Source: an uncultured Prevotellaceae bacterium (GTDB lineage: Bacteria; Bacteroidota; Bacteroidia; Bacteroidales; Bacteroidaceae). From it: a stretch of 64,000 nucleotides of DNA. The stretch spans positions 1-64,000 of the forward strand of contig OMZE01000019.1 of assembly GCA_900315455.1 (NCBI GenBank), in the 5' to 3' direction. Positions within the stretch are counted from its first letter, which is position 1. The number at the start of each line of letters is the position of its first letter. Under the pieces are notes generated by a model that saw nothing but the letters and a program-made list of their open reading frames with translations, was not told where the DNA came from and did no database searches. The position numbers and the translations under genes were made by a program. Shown piece by piece: positions 41,650 through 49,349 of the stretch.

Positions 41650-44600
41650 ATGTCACATAGATTTTTTAGTTTGGTCGTTTGTCTTTTGTCTGTTGCCATT
41701 GCTTTCGCCCATCCTATAGACAAAAAAGATGCCATGTCAATGGCTAAGGTTTTTGCCTATCAGAAAGGACTCAATCTGAGCATCAATGAAAGTCATTCGC
41801 ACAGGGCACCGTCGTCGAATGGTGACGACAGCCATCCCGGATACTATATCTTTAATTCCGCCAACGGTCAGGGCTTCGTGATCGTGTCGGGTTACGACTG
41901 TGTGTACCCTATTCTGGGTTATTCGGACACAGGGAGCATCAATCCCGACCGCATGCCCGACATGCTCAAGGCGTATCTTGACGACTGTGCCGCCAAGGGC
42001 GACTCCATCTACCAACTCGAGAAGAATCTCACAAGTGAAGAAAAGCCTAGTGGTCAGCATAGGGTGATGTCTCAGGCAAGATACCCCATCTCGCCATTGC
42101 TGTCCAACAATTGGTCGTATAATGCACCCTACAATGCGATGGCTCCCCTCATCAACGACACGATAGCCAACCTGGGGTGTGTCACCGTATCCCTTGCCAC
42201 CGTCATGGGTTATTACAAGTATCCCGCCTCATGCGATGCTGTAGAAGGATATGTCACCGACACACGCAAACTCACCGTGGAACCCCTCCAGGGCACGACG
42301 TTTGACTGGGCACACATGCTCGACAACTATGGTCTTCAGGAGAGCAATGCCACTGAGCGCAAGGCTGTTTCCACCCTGATGAGATATGTGAGTCAATCTC
42401 TCAAGGCCGACTATCTGCCCCATTCCACACCAGTGAATTTGAACAGAATCCCCCAAGCGTTGAAATTCTTCAAGTACCAGTATTCCGGTATTCTGAACTT
42501 GAACAAACGTTCCATCAACGACAACGAGAACACCTTCTACAATGAGTTGCTGAACAATCGGCCTATCATCATAGCCGGCTGGGGTGCCCCCCAAGGTGCT
42601 TCCGCCCATGTGTTCGTCTGCGACGGATACGACCAGGACGACTATTTCCACATCGATTGGGGATGGGATGGTGACGCCAATGGCTACTTCAGGTTCTCTA
42701 ACCTCAGTCCATACCACAGTTACATGGCATGGTCGTATGGCAAAGACCTCTACGCTGTTTATGGTGTTGCACCCAATACCCCAGACTATCCCAGGTCGAC
42801 GATTACAACGTTGATGCCCTACGACAACCTGCAGTTCAACAAACTGACGGTCTCCAACACCAACAAGACGATTACCGTTCAGATTTACAATCCTACAGGA
42901 GCAGATAACACGTTCTATACCGGCATAGGTCTTTACGATGAAAATCATCAGTTGAAGAAAGTACTGTCTTACGACATTGTCACCCTCAGTTCAAGCGCCT
43001 CGCTTTCTAAGGAGTGGACTGTCGACGTGACCGACATCGAAGACGGCACCTATCGCATATTCCCCATCAGCAAGTTGTATAAAGGCGACGGTTTTTGGCA
43101 TTTCGACAAATGCAACAGCACATACGGTTTTGCCATAGCCGATGTGAGCAGCGGTGTAGCATCCCTGTCGTCAGGCAGGTCGGTCACCTACGACAAAATG
43201 GTCTTAGACGACAAAGACAACCTCGTTGCTGGAGCCGCAAGAGAGGTAAGCATGCACATCTGCAACAACATGATGCAGAAACTCAACAAGAGGTATTATC
43301 TTTTTGAAGACAAAGCCAGACTTGAAGGCGCTGTTGCCCGTATACCACTCTGCAGCGAAGGTGACCTTCAGTTCCTCTATTACCCCAAAAAAGGAACGCA
43401 CACCATTTACATTGCCACCGACACAGCGAGGACAAAATCCAATACCATCGACTCGCTGAAGGTGACGGTCGGCGCTGCCATTAGTTACAAACTGAAAGCC
43501 ACCTGCACCATAGAAAACAGGTCGGGCAAGACGCTTTATGGCAATTCGTTCCGTGCAAAAATCAAGTTCACCAATGAAGGTGCCACCCGTTACCACGACC
43601 TCGCGCAGGCAATGCTGGCAAGATTCTCCTGGTACAATACAGAGAAATACATGGTGGACTTGGCTCCAGGCGAATCAAAGGAATTCTACTATGAATGCAA
43701 CAACTTGGACTACAACCAGGAAGTCAGGTTTTACGCACTCTACAAGAAAACCAGCGACGACAAGCCAGAGATGTTTACCAACAACGCCTTGGCGGGTACC
43801 ATTTACATTACCCCCAAACGCGCCATCTGCATGTGGAAGAATGACGGTAAACTTTATGCGACGAGGAATTCGACCAGCAAACTCACCATTGGCGAAGATG
43901 TGCTGGCACTCGACCTGACTGGCCTTGATACCATTCCTTCGAGCATTGTGCCCAACTCCAACCCCAATACCATTTACTACACTACCAAGAGTTACAAGGC
44001 GCTGAAGGACTACAACCAGGTGGTGAATGGAGTGGCCGAGAACATATCGTTTACCGATGGTTATCCCTGTCTTATCGTCAGAGACTTTACCGCCAATGAA
44101 ATCAGTTATACGCGTACGTTTGAAAAGGGATTCACTGGAAAGAGAAGCGAGAACAACTGGTCGACCTTGCTGTTGCCTTTCAAAGTAGATAAGGTATACA
44201 ACACCGTGGATGAGAAATACATCGATTGGTATAGGGGCAACGAGGAGAATATGGAGCCCGAGGTGCCCATTGACACGATACCGAGCGACACCATCCAGAA
44301 TGACACCATTCCGAGTGACACTATTCCGAGTGACACCATTCCGAGCGACACCATTCCCGGAGGTGGAGACAATCCCGGTGGAGACAATCCCGGTGGAGAC
44401 AATCCCGGTGGAGACAATCCTGGCGGAGACAATCCCGGTGGAGACAATCCTGGTGGTGACAATCCCGGCGGAGACAATCCTGGTGGTGACAATCCTGGCG
44501 GAGACAATCCCGGCGGAGACAATCCTGGCGGAGACAATCCCGGTGGAGATAATCCCGGTGGAGACAATCCTGGTGGAGATAATCCCGGCGGAGACAATCC

Positions 44601-45618
44601 TGGTGGAGATGATCCCGGTGGTGACAATCCCGGTGGTGACAATCCCGGTGGAGATGATCCCGGTGGTGACAATCCCGGTGGTGACAATCCTGGTGGCGGT
44701 GGCGATGACACCGGCAATGGCGATGATACCGGCAACGGAGATGACACCGGAAACGGAGATGACACCGGAAACGGAGATGACACCGGAAACGGAGATGACA
44801 CCGGAAACGGAGATGACACCGGAAACGGAGATGACACCGGAAATGGTGACGACACTGGCAATGGCGACGACACTGGCAACGGCGACGACACCGGCAACGG
44901 TGACGACACTGGCAATGGCGACGACACCGGCAACGGCGATGACTCAGCCAATTACGCCATGATGCATATCCAGAAAGACGACACAGAATCCACAACGGAG
45001 AATGAGAAAAAAGACTTCTGGGTAAGGCACTTCTTTGGAGAAGAAGGTTTCTATACCTATTTTAATAATGCAGATGAGATACTGCCCAATATCCCGTATA
45101 TCATCACCGTGCCCGACAACATCAACGAAGACGGGTATACGTTGGTTGGCAAACCATTAGTGTTCAGTGCCTCCAATGCCAGAGTGTTAAGCGGGAAAGT
45201 AGTGGCCGATGCCCACAACTACAACTTCGAGGGTTCTTATTACGAAAGAGACATCAAAGGAACCTATGTGTATAAGTTAGACGAAGAGGCCAATGGCAAC
45301 AACTTCGTCTATATGGAAGACGGAGCCACCATTGAGCCATTCAGAGGCTATTTCACCTCCGAAGCCGCACCCGTGGAGCATAATGTGCTGTATGTAGTAT
45401 CATATATCGACGTGCCCACCATCACAGGCGTGAAAGACCTGCCTGTAGAGCCGAAGGCCAACGATGGCGACATGGCAAGCACGCACGACAACATCTTCAG
45501 GGTCTACGCTATTACCGGAACACTGGTGAAGACCGAAAAAGGAAAGAGTTTGACCGAGGTGTTGCAAAGTCTGCCAAAAGGCATTTACATCATCAACGGA
45601 AAGAAATACATGAGGTGA
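41650..45618 (+). CDS. C10 family (streptopain-like) cysteine protease with long acidic repeats and sorting-like C-terminus
   Basis: A 1322-residue secreted protein (signal SLVVCLLSVAIAFA). The propeptide (~25-140) resembles Spi/C10 prodomains (YYIFNSANGQGFVIVSG). In the catalytic domain the nucleophile is Cys177 (ANLGCVTVSLATVMGYYKYP), the base is His320 (GASAHVFVCDGYD), and the FHIDWGWDGD motif follows. The usual oxyanion-hole Gln before PYN appears replaced (WSYNAPYN). After beta-sandwich domains comes SDTIP x4-5, about 22 GGDNP units (904-1017) and 13 GDDTGN units (1018-1097), then a globular region and the tail LPKGIYIINGKKYMR, like Bacteroidetes secretion C-terminal domains. Relatives include interpain and fragipain-type proteases. 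It probably acts outside the cell; a hairpin terminator follows. Confidence 0.88.
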   Translation: MSHRFFSLVVCLLSVAIAFAHPIDKKDAMSMAKVFAYQKGLNLSINESHSHRAPSSNGDDSHPGYYIFNSANGQGFVIVSGYDCVYPILGYSDTGSINPDRMPDMLKAYLDDCAAKGDSIYQLEKNLTSEEKPSGQHRVMSQARYPISPLLSNNWSYNAPYNAMAPLINDTIANLGCVTVSLATVMGYYKYPASCDAVEGYVTDTRKLTVEPLQGTTFDWAHMLDNYGLQESNATERKAVSTLMRYVSQSLKADYLPHSTPVNLNRIPQALKFFKYQYSGILNLNKRSINDNENTFYNELLNNRPIIIAGWGAPQGASAHVFVCDGYDQDDYFHIDWGWDGDANGYFRFSNLSPYHSYMAWSYGKDLYAVYGVAPNTPDYPRSTITTLMPYDNLQFNKLTVSNTNKTITVQIYNPTGADNTFYTGIGLYDENHQLKKVLSYDIVTLSSSASLSKEWTVDVTDIEDGTYRIFPISKLYKGDGFWHFDKCNSTYGFAIADVSSGVASLSSGRSVTYDKMVLDDKDNLVAGAAREVSMHICNNMMQKLNKRYYLFEDKARLEGAVARIPLCSEGDLQFLYYPKKGTHTIYIATDTARTKSNTIDSLKVTVGAAISYKLKATCTIENRSGKTLYGNSFRAKIKFTNEGATRYHDLAQAMLARFSWYNTEKYMVDLAPGESKEFYYECNNLDYNQEVRFYALYKKTSDDKPEMFTNNALAGTIYITPKRAICMWKNDGKLYATRNSTSKLTIGEDVLALDLTGLDTIPSSIVPNSNPNTIYYTTKSYKALKDYNQVVNGVAENISFTDGYPCLIVRDFTANEISYTRTFEKGFTGKRSENNWSTLLLPFKVDKVYNTVDEKYIDWYRGNEENMEPEVPIDTIPSDTIQNDTIPSDTIPSDTIPSDTIPGGGDNPGGDNPGGDNPGGDNPGGDNPGGDNPGGDNPGGDNPGGDNPGGDNPGGDNPGGDNPGGDNPGGDNPGGDNPGGDNPGGDDPGGDNPGGDNPGGDDPGGDNPGGDNPGGGGDDTGNGDDTGNGDDTGNGDDTGNGDDTGNGDDTGNGDDTGNGDDTGNGDDTGNGDDTGNGDDTGNGDDTGNGDDTGNGDDSANYAMMHIQKDDTESTTENEKKDFWVRHFFGEEGFYTYFNNADEILPNIPYIITVPDNINEDGYTLVGKPLVFSASNARVLSGKVVADAHNYNFEGSYYERDIKGTYVYKLDEEANGNNFVYMEDGATIEPFRGYFTSEAAPVEHNVLYVVSYIDVPTITGVKDLPVEPKANDGDMASTHDNIFRVYAITGTLVKTEKGKSLTEVLQSLPKGIYIINGKKYMR
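44361..44700 (+). repeat. 15-bp coding tandem repeat (GGDNP)n
   Basis: About 22 units of ggngacaatccnggn encode GGDNP within the C10 protease, with occasional GGDDP variants. Third positions vary between units, so the protein sequence is more conserved than the DNA, pointing to selection on the peptide. Copy number is likely to vary between strains. Confidence 0.95.
44701..44946 (+). repeat. 18-bp coding tandem repeat (GDDTGN)n
   Basis: About 13 units encode GDDTGN directly after the GGDNP array. The central five or six units are identical (GGAGATGACACCGGAAAC), showing recent expansion, while the outer units carry silent changes. Asp-rich repeats of this type could bind calcium. Confidence 0.95.
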
Positions 45619-45682
45619 TTTCTTACAAAGTATGATTGAAAATTGAAAATTTAGCCAATCCAGACTTAAATAGGAATAAAGC

Positions 45683-45713
45683 AAACAGCCATCCAATGTT
45701 GGGTGGCTGTTTG
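45683..45713. terminator. Bidirectional hairpin terminator
   Basis: AAACAGCCATCC pairs with GGGTGGCTGTTT across a short loop, with A/T tracts at both sides. It separates the plus-strand C10 protease from the convergent minus-strand regulator. Confidence 0.75.
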
Positions 45714-45722
45714 TTGTATCTA

Positions 45723-46373
45723 TCAACTCTCTATGCGGAACAAGAACTTGCCATCTGCCAACTCGCACGAGGCAAGGCCATATCTTACCAACCGCGCCAC
45801 CACCAGCACCACTTCGCGGTAAGGTTCGCCCGACTTTCTCACGATTTGCCTCAGAGGCAAACCACTATCATGCTCCATGGCAGCCATCACCTTGCGCTCA
45901 GTCTCGCCGATGTTCACCAGATGACCATGCTCAGACGACTCCTCCTGCCACATCCTCAGATGTACAGGCGATGCCACGATATTCTCGTCGGCGACACGGA
46001 TATAAGCCCTCCACTTGCCATCGTCGCAAAGTGCGCGCACCGGTCGGTGGGCCGACCGTGGCACATTGGCTACAACGATGGTCTTACCTTCCGAGATATA
46101 AGTATCGAAATGGATGACAACGATGGGCGAGCAATAGTCCTGAGCAGCCGTCGTCATCATGAAGATTTCCTCCTCTGACCTGACGCCCGAGAGATGCCCG
46201 TCGTCTCTTACCCCTATGAGCAAACGCCCCCCGTCGGTGTTGGCAAATGCCGACACCGACTTGGCCAGTTTGCACGCATCAGTAATTTTATACTTGAAAT
46301 CCTGCTGTTGGTGTTCTCCCTCTGCCACCAGACGAGCCAGGATGGTTTTCGTGTTCAGAAACTGTCGAGCCAC
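45723..46373 (-). CDS. AlbA_2 (schlafen-type) domain putative regulator
   Basis: A 216-residue protein. Residues ~15-130 match the AlbA_2/divergent-AAA module by pattern: GEHQQQDFKYKI, AKSVSAFANTDGGRLLIGVRDDGHLSGV, IVVANVPRSAHRPV. The C-terminal ~70 residues look like a winged helix (ETERKVMAAMEHDSGLPLRQIVRKSGEPYREVVLVVARLVRYG). Such proteins are thought to bind DNA or RNA and regulate. The start is a GTG codon that overlaps the upstream hydrolase gene by 19 bases; no later Met would preserve the domain, so the GTG is preferred. Confidence 0.75.
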   Translation of the reverse strand: MARQFLNTKTILARLVAEGEHQQQDFKYKITDACKLAKSVSAFANTDGGRLLIGVRDDGHLSGVRSEEEIFMMTTAAQDYCSPIVVIHFDTYISEGKTIVVANVPRSAHRPVRALCDDGKWRAYIRVADENIVASPVHLRMWQEESSEHGHLVNIGETERKVMAAMEHDSGLPLRQIVRKSGEPYREVVLVVARLVRYGLASCELADGKFLFRIES

Positions 46374-47170
46374 GATTTCAATTCCATAATCAACTCGATG
46401 TGATACTTGAATCCAAGCCTGCTGCCCCAGCCGTGTCCTCCATCGGGATAGACATGAAGCGAAGCGGGGATGTCGTGACGATACAACTCCATGTAATAAC
46501 TTACGCCATTGGATGGCGGTACCACGTTGTCGTCATCGCTTAACACAATCCATGCACGAGGTGTAGTGCGTGTCACCTGCTGGTCGCTGCTATAGGCCTT
46601 TTCCTGGCGCTTATGATTGCCTTTGCCAAGGAAATTGTCGTGCGAGCCCTGATGGGTATATCCCAACATCATCGAGATGACCGGATAAAAAAGTATCTGG
46701 AAATTGGGTTTGGCATTGCTCTGGGCCTGCGTGGCCACCACCGAAGCCAGGTGACCACCGGCCGAAGACCCCATGATTCCCACCTCGTTCGACTTGAGGT
46801 GCCATGTCATGGCGTTGCGGCGCACCATACGGATGGTTTCTTCCGCATCCTCAATGGGAACCTCGGGTTTGCCATTGGGCATGCGGTATTTCAACACAAA
46901 AGCGGTGATGCCCATATTCTGGAAAAACTTCGCCCATTCATGTCCCTCATGGTCGAGAGCCAGTCCGGAATATCCTCCTCCAGGGCAAATCACTATCGAC
47001 CTTCCCGTAACCTTATTCTCGGCAGGAAGATAAATCCACACCTTTGCCGTGTCGTTGGGATTGCCACGATGTGGCGCGCCCTTTGGCCACAAGTTCATCA
47101 CTCTCACACTTTGCGCCGACACGCCGGCTACCAACAGCATGGATACCAATAGCAGTGTAAATTTTTTCAT
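46355..47170 (-). CDS. Secreted alpha/beta hydrolase (carbohydrate-esterase-like)
   Basis: A 271-residue protein with a signal peptide (LLLVSMLLVAGVSAQ). It has an alpha/beta-hydrolase fold: oxyanion-hole motif CPGGGYSGLA, nucleophile elbow GSSAGGH (Ser136), Asp in VLSDDDNVVPP and His in YPDGGHGWG. Such proteins include xylan acetyl-esterases in hemicellulose-degrading Bacteroidetes. It is divergent from a sialate-O-acetylesterase-like gene and upstream of the AlbA_2 gene with overlap. Role in removing acetyl groups from plant glycans is inferred from context. Confidence 0.82.
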   Translation of the reverse strand: MKKFTLLLVSMLLVAGVSAQSVRVMNLWPKGAPHRGNPNDTAKVWIYLPAENKVTGRSIVICPGGGYSGLALDHEGHEWAKFFQNMGITAFVLKYRMPNGKPEVPIEDAEETIRMVRRNAMTWHLKSNEVGIMGSSAGGHLASVVATQAQSNAKPNFQILFYPVISMMLGYTHQGSHDNFLGKGNHKRQEKAYSSDQQVTRTTPRAWIVLSDDDNVVPPSNGVSYYMELYRHDIPASLHVYPDGGHGWGSRLGFKYHIELIMELKSWLDSF

Positions 47171-47207
47171 ATCCTTGTCTTTTCAAATTTCAAATCCAAT
47201 CATTTTG

Positions 47208-47239
47208 TTTGCAAAGATAATGATTTTTTTGTAATATTG
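47208..47239. promoter_or_regulatory. Overlapping divergent promoters between two esterase genes
   Basis: Plus strand: TTTG (47208-47211), 20 bases, TAATATTG (47232-47239; one mismatch to TAnnTTTG), serving the sialate-O-acetylesterase-like gene. Minus strand: TATCTTTG (47212-47219) is an exact -7 box for the alpha/beta hydrolase. The two elements abut, so the two genes probably compete for or share polymerase. Confidence 0.5.
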
Positions 47240-47278
47240 CATCGTGTTTCACCAATAATGCTTCAAACTACTTACATC

Positions 47279-48727
47279 ATGAAGAAAAACATCTTTGTAA
47301 TCTCACTATTAGCCATGATGGTGCTGAGTGTGCAAGCCAAAGTAAGACTGCCCCACCTCATCGGCGACAACATGGTCATCCAGCAAAACACCGAAGCACG
47401 TCTGTGGGGATGGGCCAAGCCAGGAAAAAATGTCAACGTCAGTGTGTCGTGGAGCGACAAAACCTATAGCACCAAGACATCGGCCGAAGGACGGTGGATG
47501 GTGAAAGTGGCCACTCCTGCTGCCAGTTATGCCCCCTTATCCATCACTTTCGACGACGGCGAACCCATCACCATCCACAATGTGCTCGCCGGAGAGGTAT
47601 GGGTGTGCGCCGGACAAAGCAATATGGAGATGCCCGTGAAAGGATTCGGCAACTGTCCGGTAGATGGTTATGTGGACGAGGTGCTGAAAGCCAAACAGTA
47701 CAAGGGCATACACTATGTGAAAGTTCCCAGCGTAATGAGCATGACACCCCTTGAAGACGCCAACTGCCAATGGGTGGAGATTGGTCCACAGACCGTTAGC
47801 GATGCGTCAGCCACCGGCTACTTCTTCGCACAGGTCATCAACAAGACACTCGACATCCCTGTAGGACTGGTCATCGCCAACAAGGGAGGCACCCGCGTAG
47901 AGAGTTGGCTCACCCGAGAGAACCTGCAGAAATATACCAACGAGCCCCTCGACACAATGGGTATCGTCAACGGACACTCCTGGGACTACCACCGCCAGTT
48001 GGTATGGGGCAACGGCACCTTCAACCCCATCCTCAACTACACGGTAAAAGGCATCATCTACTACCAGGGATGCTCCAATGTGGGCGACCCGGGCGACCAA
48101 TATTCGCAGCGTATGAAATTGTTGGTCGACCAATGGAGAAGTCAGTTTGCCCTTGGCGAGATACCGTTCTATTTCGTTGAGATAGCACCCTACCACTACG
48201 ACAATATCATGGGAGAGGATGGCGCACGCCTGCGCGAACAGCAATACAAGGCCTCTACCATCATTCCCAATAGCGGACTGGTATGCACCAACGACCTGGC
48301 ATATCCTTATGAGACCACCCAGATTCATCCCGCCCAGAAGAAGCCCGTGGGACAACGGCTGGCCTGCCTCGCCTTGAACCAGACCTACGGCATGGACTAC
48401 CTTTGGTGCAAGAGTCCGTCGTTCAAGGACATGAAAATCGTTGGCGACACCATACATATCCACCTTTCCGACGACTATGGGAGCATCAGCCGTTTCGACG
48501 ACATTCAGGGATTTGAAGTGGCGGGTGCCGACAAAGTGTTCCATCCCGCAAAAGCCGAACATTTCTGGCAACCCGGCGGAGGGTATTGGGACGAGACGAT
48601 ACGCATTACCTGTCCGGAAGTGAAAAATCCAGTGGCCCTGCGCTACTGTTTCAGGAACTTCCTGCTCGGCAACCTGAAAAACGGCGCCGGACTGCCCCTC
48701 TTCCCCTTCCGAACGGACAATTGGTAA
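47279..48727 (+). CDS. Sialate O-acetylesterase-like SGNH esterase
   Basis: A 482-residue secreted protein; started at MKKNIFVISLLAMMVLSVQAK, the first start with a proper signal peptide. The N-terminal beta domain (LPHLIGDNMVIQQNTEARLWGWAKPG) and the SGNH block GEVWVCAGQSNMEMPV (Ser114 in GQSNM) are characteristic of the sialate O-acetylesterase (SIAE) family. GCSNVGDPGDQY supplies the G/N blocks, and IHPAQKKPVGQRLA holds the catalytic Asp/His-type motif (IHP). In plant-degrading Bacteroidetes such enzymes often deacetylate xylan or pectin rather than sialic acid. Neighbours (hydrolase, pectinase, GH30) favour the plant-glycan reading. Confidence 0.85.
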   Translation: MKKNIFVISLLAMMVLSVQAKVRLPHLIGDNMVIQQNTEARLWGWAKPGKNVNVSVSWSDKTYSTKTSAEGRWMVKVATPAASYAPLSITFDDGEPITIHNVLAGEVWVCAGQSNMEMPVKGFGNCPVDGYVDEVLKAKQYKGIHYVKVPSVMSMTPLEDANCQWVEIGPQTVSDASATGYFFAQVINKTLDIPVGLVIANKGGTRVESWLTRENLQKYTNEPLDTMGIVNGHSWDYHRQLVWGNGTFNPILNYTVKGIIYYQGCSNVGDPGDQYSQRMKLLVDQWRSQFALGEIPFYFVEIAPYHYDNIMGEDGARLREQQYKASTIIPNSGLVCTNDLAYPYETTQIHPAQKKPVGQRLACLALNQTYGMDYLWCKSPSFKDMKIVGDTIHIHLSDDYGSISRFDDIQGFEVAGADKVFHPAKAEHFWQPGGGYWDETIRITCPEVKNPVALRYCFRNFLLGNLKNGAGLPLFPFRTDNW

Positions 48728-48763
48728 ATATTGAAGACTGAACCTGCCGAAGACTGTAAAGAT

Positions 48764-49306
48764 ATGCGACATCCTTTGATTATCTTTTCACACTGCCCAG
48801 TTTGCGGCAACGATGGTTTCAGCGACAATGACGTGAAAAGCCGCCGTTGCCCACATTGCGGATTCGTGTATTACCTCAACCCCAGTGGGGCCACCGTGGC
48901 CTTCATCCTCAACGACAAGGGAGAACTGCTGGTGGAGCGCCGAAAGAACCCTCCTGCTCAGGGTACGTTCGACCTGCCCGGTGGTTTCGCCGACATGGGA
49001 GAGACTGCCGAGGAAGGCATCGCCCGCGAGGTGTTCGAGGAAACCGGCCTCCGCGTGACAAAGGCCCGCTATCTCTTCAGTCTCCCCAATCAATACCTCT
49101 ACTCCGGGATGACCATCCCCACCCTCGACCTCTTCTTCTGCTGCGAGGTGGCCAGCACCGCGGAACTGCGTGCCGGTGACGATGCGGCGGAGTGTCTCTG
49201 GGTGCCACTCCATGAACTCTCCCCCCAACTGTTCGGGCTCCGCTCTATCAGCCAAGGTGTTGAGCGTTTTCTCAGAGAGCACGCTGCAAATCAGGAAAAG
49301 CCTTGA
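48764..49306 (+). CDS. NUDIX hydrolase with N-terminal zinc ribbon
   Basis: A 180-residue cytoplasmic protein started at the ATG giving MRHPLIIFSHCPVCG; a TTG 33 bases upstream is less likely. CPVCG and CPHCG form a zinc ribbon (residues ~11-32). The Nudix box is complete from Gly74 (GGFADMGETAEEGIAREVFE, then ETGL). This ribbon-plus-Nudix layout resembles NudC-like or ADP-ribose pyrophosphatases; substrate not fixed. It begins 36 bases after the esterase gene and ends 43 bases before the pectinase gene, so it may be co-transcribed with both. Confidence 0.85.
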   Translation: MRHPLIIFSHCPVCGNDGFSDNDVKSRRCPHCGFVYYLNPSGATVAFILNDKGELLVERRKNPPAQGTFDLPGGFADMGETAEEGIAREVFEETGLRVTKARYLFSLPNQYLYSGMTIPTLDLFFCCEVASTAELRAGDDAAECLWVPLHELSPQLFGLRSISQGVERFLREHAANQEKP

Positions 49307-49349
49307 GAAAAGCGAAGAAAAGAAAACACAACAACTCTACCCATCGCGC

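Noticed and set aside
44106..44962. Long ORFs on other frames over the C10 protease repeats (Ser/Pro-Gly-Leu-rich and His/Arg/Cys-rich)
   Set aside because: They are frame shadows of the 15- and 18-bp repeats; repeats whose period is a multiple of three keep all frames open.
47237..47278. Upstream start of the sialate-O-acetylesterase-like gene
   Set aside because: It overlaps the -7 box and would bury the signal peptide behind 14 extra residues.
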